A stretch of 31,426 nt of DNA from Chara braunii (Eukaryota > Streptophyta > Charophyceae > Charales > Characeae): NCBI GenBank assembly GCA_003427395.1, contig BFEA01000024.1:618029-649454 (forward strand), written 5' to 3'. The notes beneath the pieces are model-generated. The model saw only the letters and a program-made list of their open reading frames with translations, made no database searches and was not told where the DNA came from. Shown piece by piece: positions 22,326-30,266 of the stretch; the first letter of the stretch is position 1, and every line of letters begins with the position of its first letter. The position numbers and the translations under genes are program-made.

Positions 22326-22694
22326 TTTCTCCTCCTTGTTGCCACTCACATCTCCTTTCTTCTCTTGGTGTTGAAGACCAGTCCTGATGAAGCTCCTTCC
22401 TCCTTTGCATAGATCTCCCTTAGCTATGACTCTCTTCTTCCTCAAACCCTCATCTCCTTCCTCTATCAGCCTCTCCCTGAGTATGGCAAGCTCCAACTAC
22501 CAAGGCTATGGAGTCCTCCCCTCTAGGAGGGCTGAATGGGTTCCTCCAAACCTCTCTCTCTCTTCCACAGCCTGGGGGCTATGGCGGACCACCTCATAGG
22601 GCCACCACCACTCTCACTAGCTCCAATGGCTGCCCTCACTGGCCTACAACCTCATCCAAGTCTCCCAACTGACAGTAGTTCCCCTCCTCTCACT
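22326..22694. other. Unassigned lead-in to the hairpin zone
   Basis: C/T-rich sequence without a gene. A short inverted repeat with CCTCC and GGAGG arms lies at about 22515-22532. Composition and phrasing already resemble the following hairpin zone. Confidence 0.4.
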
Positions 22695-23870
22695 CCAAGT
22701 GAGTAGAGTGCTCCTATGAGCTCACTTGGGCAGCATGGGCACTCCTCATGCAATTCTGAGTTTGGCGGACTGCTCCCTTAGCTTATGTAGGCTGAAACTG
22801 CTGGACCGGACAACCCATGGACCTCCTCATGTGCCTCCAAGTGAACCGAGGTACCCCCAAGGCCAAATTCCACCACTAGGCCTCTCCGGGGGTACCTGGG
22901 CCTTATTTTGGCCAAGTACATGCAGTCCGAGTGGTTGGTATCAACTCGGACTGCCTCTTGGCCTCCTCAAGTCTTCTTTTCCTATTCAAATGCTGCCCCC
23001 TTGAGTCCAATTGCCAAAGGGGCAGCCTCACTTGAAAGAAAAAGGCCTTATGGACCTTTTTCTCACTTTTTGCTGTTTCTACCCCATTTTGGGTAGGCTG
23101 AGATATTTTTTACATCTCGGAGCAATCTTCGCCTTGGATCCGGCTGAGATCCAAGACCAGCATTATTCCGAGCTACCCCCAAGTGGTCCTTGCGTCGATT
23201 TTGAGCCCCTAGGCTCACATTTTCAATTTTTGGTGCATTTGGCCTTCTTTTTGGGCCAAATGCACAGTTTCAATTTTTTCCTTCTTTTGTTTCTTTCCAT
23301 TTTGGGCTGCAAACTCGTTCCGGAGTTGGTCATTTGTGCTGGCCCCACAAAAAACGGCCATATGCTCTCAACCATGAGATCTGATCTCAGATTCATGGCT
23401 CACAAAAATAACGGTCAACTCCTTTTTGCTTTTTTACTCATTTTTGCCCTTTTAAATTCAGATATTTGCCCTCCACAAAATCTGGAGGGATGAGGTCACA
23501 GTAGGGACCAGCCAGTCCCTACTGTGCTAGTCACAAGTGACTGACACATTCTCCTCCACTCTTTTCTCCCCTTTTGTCTCATCCACCCTCCTTTTTCTCC
23601 TATTTTTCTCTCCTTTTTCTTTTATTTCTGTTGGGACAAGTGTCAAGTTGTTGTGTACTCTCTTTCTAGGCCCTAGGACCTCACTCATGGCTAGATTTAT
23701 GGCCAACAGTTGACCGTTGCAACTCGGATTGCAATAATGAAGCCCCCATGCTCATGGGCTCCCGTTTGCCTCCGTTTTCATAATTTTTGGCCCCCTTCTG
23801 TTCCGATTTTTCCTTAGCAGGGTATTTTCTGCATAGAGCCCATTGAGGCTCTATTTTCTTGTGCCTTGCT

Positions 23871-23890
23871 AGTCCGAGATATCTCGGACT
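23871..23890. repeat. 20-bp perfect palindrome, type member
   Basis: AGTCCGAGATATCTCGGACT is fully self-complementary. Relatives with a TCCG...CGGA core lie at 22922-22954, 24388-24411, 24549-24573, 24981-25004 and 25145-25164, all in this zone. Confidence 0.95.
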
Positions 23891-24588
23891 GCAGGGCAGT
23901 CCCTTCTTTACCTCCTTTCTCTTATTTTTGCTTCCTAGCACCCTCCCCGTAGGCTCTTTCAGTTTTGCACTCTGCGTGACTAATATTTTTCACCGTCAAG
24001 ATCTTGATCTTGACGGTGCTACTTGCTTGTACACTCCCCTTTGTTAGCTCACGGTTTCCTCAGGGCCACTCAAATCCCCGCCATTTTCCCATGCCAGTTC
24101 CATTTTCTAGTCCCGGAGGTGGTCCCAAATTTCAACTATTTTTATTTGGGCCCATCTAGTCCCCGACATCATTCTTGGTGACGTCCCATTTTATTTGGGG
24201 CTCCCCTTGTCCCCAACAGCCCAATCCCCTCCTCTTATGACCCTCAAGTGTCATGAATATTCTAGGCCACGAGATCCACCATCTCGCGGTCCCCGTCTAC
24301 GGTCTTTACTTGCGTAAGCCAATGACGCTCTTTCCTAGTATTTTGGGTGAGCCAAGGCCCTTTTTCTTTTGTCCTAGGCACACCCATGTAGTCCGTTATT
24401 TCTCGGACTACTATAATGGTCTTTTTCCTAGCCTCATGGCCCCACAACATGTCTTGAACTGAAACAAAATGAGGCGACCAACTTCCAAGTGCATCCGGAC
24501 TCAATATTGGTTCCAAATACATCGAAAACATGTGTTTCTCCTCCCTCATGCAATCCGTTGTATCTCGGTTGCATGGGGCCTTGATTTT

Positions 24589-24625
24589 TCTTGATTTTCT
24601 CTGCAAAATCAAGAGAAAATCAAGA
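24589..24625. repeat. Hairpin with 14-bp perfect arms
   Basis: TCTTGATTTTCTCT (24589-24602) pairs with AGAGAAAATCAAGA (24612-24625) around a 9-base loop. It is the longest perfect stem in the zone. Confidence 0.95.
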
Positions 24626-24774
24626 TCCTTTGCAACCACCATATCCCAGAATGTATCTTGTCGCGGATGTATCTCCCCAAGTAGCCGTTTTTTACCGTTA
24701 AGGTATTTTTTTCTTTTCTTTTTTTTTCCTTTTTCTTTTATTTTCCTTTTTCTTTTATTTTCCTTCTCTTTCAT

Positions 24775-26050
24775 TTTCGGACAGTAGGGACCTGTCAGTC
24801 CTTACTTGTGTCATTCTCTACTGACGACCAACTCACTCCCTCCCTCTCACTCCTCTTGTCTTATTCTCTCACCCTTCTCTTTTCTTTTTCTTTATTTTTC
24901 TAGCATGCCAAGTGTCAACTAGTCGTTAAGGCCTTTTCTAGGCCTCTCCTCTTAGTTTTAGCCCTTCCTATGCCCAAGGTGTAGTCCGTTATTTCTCGGA
25001 CTGCAATTGAGGCTCCCCCATGCCCATGGGAGACTCCTTTTGCCTCCCTTTCTTCCAAACTGTGACCCAATTTGCTCCAATTTTCTCCCGGGAGCCTATT
25101 TTTCACATGGAGCCTCTCTAGGCTTCATTTTCCTCAAGGTGGCTAGTCCGAGATATTTCGGATTGCTGCCATGCCTCTTCCCTTGCTTTCTTTTGTTTTA
25201 TTTTCTCCTTTGGCCCTCTCGTTTGTCTCCACTAGTGTTTGCACTAGTGGTGCTAATATTCTTGGCCGTTTAGATTTTGATCTTGATGGCATGTCTTGCC
25301 TTGGACACATTTTTCTCATGCCCCTTCACAACTTTACCTTGGGACATCACAAGTCTCCGCCACTTGTATGCGCTAGTCCCCAACACTTGTCCCGCGCTAG
25401 TCCCCAATACTTGGCCTGCCGGTTGGTCCCGTCGGTACTTGGCCCCAAAATGCCATTATCTTCACTTAGGCCCATATGGTCCCTGACACTTTTCCTTGTG
25501 GCGTCCCGGTCTCTCTTGGCGTCTTCCGCCCCACGGCTGCCCCATTTCTAGTCTCTTTCTATATCCTGCGCGCGCCAGTCTTTTCCAGCCGCGGCTCTTT
25601 ACTTGGCTCATGGCCTTTTGACCCTTCTTATGCTGCATTCCGGTAGCCCCCTCGGCCTCGTGCCCCGTTCTCATGTGTCGGGGCCCCAACACTATTTTCT
25701 TGACCTCCTTGACTTCTTTCTTCCGGCGGCGCGCAGGCCAGGGCATTATTTTTCCCGGTGGTCCTTCTTCTTTCGGGAAGAAGGGGCGCCTTTATTACTC
25801 TCTTGTGGCCATTCGCCGCTTGCTATTCTACTAATTTCTTCTTGGTCCAGTAGTTCCGGCAGCCCAGGGCATTCTCTAGGCCCCTAGGCGCCGACACTTA
25901 TGCCTTAGCCTTCCATTCTCCCTATCTCTCTTTCCTCGTGTTTCTTTGTTGTGCACAATTTTGCCGTATACCACCTCTCAAGGGTCAGGACTTGTTTCGG
26001 GACCCACCGGTCCCGACACCGGATACTGTCTTTCGAGTTTGTCCACCAGC
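24775..26050. repeat. Duplicated unit 2
   Basis: Second copy of the unit, by the landmark series given for unit 1. Its right limit is projected from the period and not seen as a boundary. After about 25300 the correspondence is weaker: phrases such as GGGCCCATCTAGTCCCCGAC in unit 1 (about 24148) and GGCCCATATGGTCCCTGACA in unit 2 (about 25468) still match. No gene is seen in 25300-26050. Confidence 0.7.
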
Positions 26051-26116
26051 ACCCCGTGGAAGCTGAGTTGAATATTATCAAATTGAACCCAAAACTGTTC
26101 TTTAAGCAAAGTTTGC

Positions 26117-26675
26117 TTATAGGAGACCGAGAACGTTGGGTTTGGCATTGCATTTGTCTGTTTCTTCCCATTGTGATATGGTGCATGTTGAGTCGGTGCA
26201 GTTCCTGGACTTCATCTCAGCTGCAATGTGTGCATGGTCCTCCAAATTGAACATTACCATGACCGAGTTGTAACCCAGGCCAAGCTTGGAAAAAGACTTG
26301 CTTGCATACTTCAGCTTGTCTTCCTTTTTTATTGTTGTTGTGAAGCATTTCCGTTTTTCTGTTGGCTGCAAATCAGCACCACTTCTGGCAAAATTGAAGA
26401 CAACGGTGTATTTTTCATGTAATTTATCCAGTGCAGACACTTTGCCTTCCATATATTTCCAGATTATGATCGCTTCCTTCTTGTTTTCATCAATCTTCAC
26501 TTTTTTAACGACCATTTCTCCTTGTACTTTTGTTTTCGATGAGAAATTTGACAGCCTCATTGTCAAACATTTTTGCGAGTGATTTGCCCGTTTGAGACGT
26601 CTGAGGGTTGACCGTGGGCGCTTGAAGCATTTGCTTGAACGTTACTGGGCCCTTGCGGCTTCCTGGGCTCTGCAT
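26117..26675 (-). pseudogene. Unidentified protein-like frame with one frame change
   Basis: On the minus strand an ATG at 26675 has an in-frame TGA five codons upstream, which supports it as a real start. It opens a 56-codon frame (to TAA at 26507-26505) reading MQSPGSRKGPVTFKQMLQ and, near its end, KMFDNEAVKFLIEN. The next frame (+1) then stays open to TAA at 26119-26117. It is rich in Lys and Glu with mixed hydrophobics (VKKVKIDENKKEAIIIWKY, LGLGYNSVMVMFNLEDHAH) and has several Cys near its end. Together they look like one protein of about 185 residues, broken near 26527-26537 by two A runs (GAAAACAAAAG on the minus strand). An extra A there, or a sequencing error, would explain the shift. 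No domain, signal peptide or membrane segment is recognised. Composition is more AT-rich than the transposon genes. Confidence 0.5.
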
Positions 26676-27732
26676 CTTTACGCCTTCTCATATAATATTG
26701 AACCCAGGATTACCCCTGCTCTGTTGTTGTTTCCCTATTTCCCCCCCGTTCTTTTTCCCCTGTTTTACTTTATTTTTCTCCTTTTTTTTGTTTCTTTGTT
26801 TCTTTCTTTTCTTCTTCTTTTCGAGAGGTTCTTTTACTTCTTTTTTTTTTTTTTCCTTAACTTGCTTTCCTTATCAAGAGCTCAAGAGGCGTGAAGTCAT
26901 AGGTTTGTTGAGCTTGCAGAGACAGATATGTGTTGTCTGGAAAAAATTGAATAGTGTTGGATAGAGCTGGTTAATTGGCGGGGCATTGACAACTGTTCAA
27001 GAGGGAAGAGTGGATAAGAGTGGATTATTGGGCGGGAAGGTATAATAATTAGGGGGACGGGATATGCGATGAGATATGGAATGGGGTTGTAGCTTGGTGA
27101 GCGGAGAGGAGGAGAAGAGGAGAGGAGGAGAGAAGGTGGGTTAATGGTGGTGGGTTAATATTTGGGAGAAGATGGGATGTAGTGGGGGATAATGGGGCAG
27201 AGATGATAAGGTGCGATGAAATGTGCGTGGTGAAGGTGAACCCGAAGTGGAGGGGTTGGACGTAGGGTCAGGGACCAGGACGGGACATGGCGGCGGCTGG
27301 GATGGCGAGGGCTCCTTGGGTGTCTGGTTGTGAACGTGAGATATATGATGTAGCGGTTATATACCGGGCAGTCGGGTTGTTAGGTTGTATGTGGACAACA
27401 TGTGGATGGCATGTGTCGTGAATGGATTGGGGTATCGTCCAAGGGCACTGGGGAGGGGGGTTGTGGGAGAATAGGGGCAGGTAGTTAGTTGGAATAGAGT
27501 GATGCGCCGTAGGCCACTTCCAAAGAGGAGGCTAGCGAACTGCTCACTGTCACTTTTTGCCGTTTTGATTCTGAAAAGCGTCGTGGCACCGCTCTTTTAT
27601 TCCTCCCGCCGTGACTCGGTTGTAGTTTCTTCTACAATTAAGTAGATTCAATTCCTCTTGATGTATGTGTCACTGTGTGTCGCATTCTTCCCCTTCTTGT
27701 CAGTATCGTTCAGTCCTCTTGTGGGTCCTGCA
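26676..27732. other. Unassigned stretch before element 2
   Basis: 26740-26870 is a pyrimidine-rich tract with T runs. 26960-27480 is G-rich on the plus strand, with many GGG and TGGG words. 27480-27732 is mixed. No gene or repeat boundary is visible until the LTR at 27733. Confidence 0.5.
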
Positions 27733-28044
27733 TGTAGCGGACCTCGGGTTGGCCTGTGAGACCAGCCCCTTGGCCTGTTCTCACATGCCTGTGTTGTATT
27801 CGGGGTAGGCCAGTTCAGGCCGGTACCTCTGTTGGTACCAGCCAGTCCAGTCCAGTCCCGTCAGTCCGCTGGGGTATACCCCAGCCATTGTTTGTTTTCA
27901 GTCTCATTCTTCACTTGCACATTTTGGAGTACGTGCATTGGAGTCTTGCGTGGGGAGCTGCGTTGTGCCATCTCGCTCCCCCCCTTCTTCCTCCATCTCC
28001 ATCTCTGTCACTAGCGGAGCACCACACCTGGTGGGTCCGCTACA
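27733..28044 (+). mobile_element. 5' LTR of element 2
   Basis: A 312-bp LTR delimited by perfect 11-bp terminal inverted repeats, TGTAGCGGACC at 27733 and GGTCCGCTACA ending at 28044, with canonical TG...CA termini. It is followed after one base by a PBS. Inside are CAGTC/GTCCAG short repeats (about 27841-27867) and an 18-bp perfect palindrome at 27868-27885. It shares no obvious sequence with the LTRs of element 1. The 3' partner would lie beyond the window. Confidence 0.88.
27868..27885. promoter_or_regulatory. Perfect 18-bp palindrome in LTR 2
   Basis: GCTGGGGTATACCCCAGC, in the middle of the LTR. It could be a protein-binding site (dimeric factor) or a TATA-like core (GGTATACC). Function is inferred from symmetry and position only. 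Confidence 0.5.
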
Positions 28045-28045
28045 T

Positions 28046-28057
28046 TGGTATCGGAGC
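28046..28057 (+). promoter_or_regulatory. Primer binding site of element 2
   Basis: TGGTATCGGAGC directly after the LTR, identical to the 4534 site. Its 3' half (GAGCGGG, 28054-28060) can pair with CCCGCTC at 28068-28074. Confidence 0.9.
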
Positions 28058-28548
28058 GGGAACGTTCCCCGCTCCCCACCCACCACCACATTCCCCGCTC
28101 ACAGCTGAGGAAAACAGCAAAACCCGACATCAGTTTTTTTTCGCTGTTTTCAGGCGTTTTTCAGTGAAAACGCAGGGGAAAAGGGGAAAAGCGGCGCGTG
28201 CAGGAGGTGCCACGTGGCGGAAAAGAGAGGCGCCACGACGAGCGCGTGGGCGCCAAGGCCAAGGCCGCCGCACGCGCGCGCGCGCCATGCGCCCACGCTG
28301 CCCCGCTGCCCCACCCCGCTCCCAAATTTATCTTATCAAGATCCGGGAGTTTTTGCTACCGCTGGGGTTTGAACCCAGGCACCTACCGAGCCATGCGCGT
28401 GCGTAAGCAGCCTCATAACACACTTGCCACAGTGTGTCCATGGCTCTATAGCACGGCACACTCGTGTTGAAGTGGTGCCGTGCTGGCGAACAATGAGCAA
28501 CAGCGAAGTTGCTATTTACACCCCCCCCCCGGGCTGCTGCTGCCTGTG
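28058..28548 (+). other. Element 2 leader, first part
   Basis: GC-rich and non-coding, with a CG-alternating run at about 28272-28284 and ten Cs at 28521-28530. A tRNA T-arm-like fold sits on the minus strand at 28362-28378 (see rejected items). Reading frames crossing the LTR/PBS junction here are not genes. Confidence 0.6.
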
Positions 28549-28799
28549 CACGTGGCCATCTCCACGGCCACGTGGCAGCCTGTGGTGGGACTGAAGACCC
28601 CCCTGCTTAGGGGGCTGCTCTACAGTGGAGAGGGCCTGCTCACACAGCAGACCCTACATCTGGACATCTGCAGAAGTGCTGCTGGGGGCTGATCAAGATC
28701 TCAGCCCCCCTCTCTCCTCCAACTGGCTGCTGCAGCAAAGACCAAGACCCTCCTGGTCTTGGTGTACCTTGTGCCCTTGGAGACACCAAGGGCCAGGTA
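28549..28799 (+). repeat. Chain of hairpins in the element 2 leader
   Basis: Five inverted repeats in 251 bases. 28549-28574: CACGTGGCC / GGCCACGTG, 8-base loop. 28599-28614: C5 / G5, 6-base loop. 28684-28709: GGGGGCTGA / TCAGCCCCC, 8-base loop. 28741-28763: ACCAAGACC / GGTCTTGGT, 5-base loop. 28773-28793: GCCCTTGG / CCAAGGGC, 5-base loop, extended outward by TACCT (28765) and AGGTA (28795). The location between PBS and gag suggests an RNA-level role such as packaging or dimerisation, by analogy with retroviral leaders. This is not proven. Confidence 0.85.
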
Positions 28800-28838
28800 T
28801 CACTCCCTTCTCCCCTCTCCCTCTACTAACCCACTATC

Positions 28839-28876
28839 CTCTCTCTTATACACATCTAGATGTGTATAAGAGACAG
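28839..28876. other. Nextera mate-pair junction adapter (artefact)
   Basis: 28839-28857 matches the Tn5 mosaic end CTGTCTCTTATACACATCT with one mismatch (position 28841). 28858-28876 is exactly its reverse complement, AGATGTGTATAAGAGACAG. Back-to-back mosaic ends are the circularisation junction of Nextera mate-pair libraries. The 13-base word CTACTAACCCACT flanks it on both sides (28823-28835 and 28877-28889). This is library sequence retained in the assembly, not biology. Confidence 0.97.
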
Positions 28877-29527
28877 CTACTAACCCACTCTCCCTACCTC
28901 TCCTCTCTCTTCTTATTCACCCCTTCTCTTTCTCCCGCCTTCTGCTGCATCTTTTCTCTCCTCCTTTTTTCTTCCCCCCCCCACCTTTCTCCCACCACCC
29001 ATTCTTTTACTCTATTTTCTTCATCTCTTCTTTTCTTTCTTTCTTTTCTCCTTCCTTCTTGATCTCTCTCCACCTTTCCCCATCCCTCCTCTCCCCCAAC
29101 TACCACCACACCATCCCCCTACCTCCCACTTCATCTTTTTCTCTCCCCCCACCTATTTCTTTCTTTTCTCCTTCACTTCTTCATACCCCTTCCCCTCTAC
29201 TTCGAAATTTTTTTTTTTTTTTTTCTGTTTTTCTTCTTTCCACCTCCCTTTTGATTTATCTTTTCTCTTTACCAAAAATTCGAAATCTTGTCTTTCCCAT
29301 CCTCTTTTCTGATTTTCTGATTCATTTCATTTATTTTTCTATTTATTCTGGAAATTTGATTTTCTCTACGGCAACCCTAAATCTGATTAGTTGTTAGTTT
29401 TCTCATCCTCTTCCCCACCCTCTTTTCTTATTTTTTGATTTATTTTATTTATTTTTATTTATTCTGAAAATTTGAATTTCTTGGCGGCAACCCTCAATCT
29501 GATTAGGTGTTAGCCTTTCTTGCTTTT
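28877..29527 (+). other. Pyrimidine-rich part of the element 2 leader
   Basis: A long C/T-rich stretch (about 28885-29260) includes a T run at about 29207-29224. 29300-29400 and 29420-29515 are a diverged tandem pair sharing TTATTCTG, AAATTTGA, CGGCAACCCT and AATCTGATTAG in the same order. No gene is present, and frames here are low complexity. Confidence 0.7.
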
Positions 29528-29833
29528 GGCACACGTTTTGACCCCGTGGGGGTAACGAAGTGCTGCCGAAATTTTCTGATTTGCTCTTACTTAGTCTTTT
29601 CGGCACACTTCGACCCCATGGGGGTAACGAAATGCTGCCAAAATTTTTGAAAAATCAGATAACCCATTTCTCTCCACCTCCTCACACACTTATTTACTTA
29701 TTTATTTCTTTATTTATTTTTTGAAAATTCTTTTTATTATTTGCGGCATCTCTAGTGTGCTCACCTTGGTCTCTCCTTTTCCCTTGGCGCATTCTTGACC
29801 CCGTGGGGGGTAGGGAAATGCTGCCGAAAATTT
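29528..29833 (+). repeat. Three-copy fold-back motif
   Basis: Copies at about 29528-29575, 29602-29648 and 29786-29833 share GGCRCA...GACCCC, (G/A)TGGGG, a GGTA word, GAA.TGCTGCC and an A/T-rich end. Each can fold on itself: an outer GGCA/TGCC pairing encloses an inner ACCCC/GGGGT stem. Copy 2 adds TTCG/CGAA. Confidence 0.8.
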
Positions 29834-30266
29834 CAAAAAAATAAATATTGTTTTTTCCTTTTCCATCCTTTTATTTATTTCTTTAATTATTTTTATTATT
29901 TATTTACTTCCTTATTTATTTTTATTTTCTCTCGAAATCTCGCTGTTTATTTATTTTCTCCCGCTTCCCCCCCCCTATGCTTGCTCTTTTACTTTCTTGA
30001 TTAGGTCACCGGTACCCTACCCTAACCACTTAAACCTCGGTTAGGGTTTTCTTTGGGTTTTGTAGGGTTTAGGGTTCTTCAACCCCCCCCCCCCTACTTC
30101 CTCGTCCTCTTCGGGCACCCTGGACCCGAACCACCCCTCCCCCTTTGATGGTGCCCGCGCTAGCCTTGCTAGCGCCGTTCACCGCTTTCTACCGCGGACT
30201 TCCCCCTACGCCCTCCGCTCACGCGGACCTCTTCTGGCCCCCTCCAGTCCGGTCCGTCATCTCCCC
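29834..30266 (+). other. Element 2 leader, last part before gag
   Basis: AT-rich to about 29960, then C-rich with a C run near 30083-30094. The gag frame is open upstream of its ATG back to a TAG at 30063-30065. That 67-codon extension has no ATG and is most simply untranslated, although its second half looks protein-like. Confidence 0.6.

Larger units (their letters stand above)
23492..24774. repeat. Duplicated unit 1 (period about 1.27-1.28 kb)
   Basis: Collinear with unit 2. Shared landmarks and offsets are: GTAGGGAC hairpin 23501 and 24784 (1283); CTCGGA 23723 and 24995 (1272); CCCATG hairpin 23745 and 25017 (1272); AGAGCC-type hairpin 23833 and 25107 (1274); TCCGAGATAT palindrome 23871 and 25145 (1274); loop of the GATCTTGA hairpin 24004 and 25277 (1273). 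A pyrimidine-rich tract followed by AAGTGTCAA is also shared. Primary sequence between landmarks has diverged strongly, so the duplication is old. Unit 1 also holds further hairpins at 24388, 24549 and 24589. Confidence 0.8.
22695..25300. repeat. Hairpin-rich non-coding zone
   Basis: At least fifteen perfect or near-perfect inverted repeats with short loops. Examples (outer limits, arm length): 22695-22729 (9), 22849-22897 (10), 22922-22954 (10-11), 23133-23155 (8), 23233-23265 (12), 23469-23489 (7), 23497-23526 (12), 23833-23854 (8), 23871-23890 (20-bp palindrome), 23991-24018 (13), 24388-24411 (8), 24589-24625 (14) and 25229-25250 (9). Between them lie pyrimidine-rich tracts. No coding frame is supportable. 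Part of the zone is a tandem duplication, listed below. I do not recognise it as a known element. It may be a structured non-coding RNA locus, a fold-back element, or the LTR/leader of an undescribed retroelement. Confidence 0.8.

Noticed and set aside
22047-22496. Poly-Phe/Leu/Ser frames on the minus strand
   Set aside because: They are translation of the GAA microsatellite in three frames.
22934-22947. PBS-like TGGTATCAAC
   Set aside because: It is the loop of a hairpin, matches the PBS only over seven bases, and has no LTR end before it.
23011-23493. 160-residue plus-strand frame with hydrophobic stretches
   Set aside because: It has no ATG start and reads through several perfect hairpins and T-rich runs. 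It is better explained as non-coding structure.
28362-28393. tRNA-like gene on the minus strand (T-arm CTGGG-TTCAAAC-CCCAG with an A-box-like TGGCTCGGTAGG)
   Set aside because: The A-box-like and T-arm motifs are only a few bases apart, leaving no room for D-arm, anticodon arm and variable loop, and no acceptor stem forms. At best it is a tRNA-derived scrap.
27756-28406. 216-residue plus-strand coding frame
   Set aside because: It spans the LTR, the PBS and the leader of element 2. Its composition follows the non-coding GC-rich sequence.
28625-29062. 145-residue plus-strand coding frame
   Set aside because: It runs through the Nextera junction adapter and a low-complexity pyrimidine tract.
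30020-30085. Telomere-type TTTAGGG repeats
   Set aside because: Only scattered TTAGGG/TTTAGGG words occur, without a tandem run.
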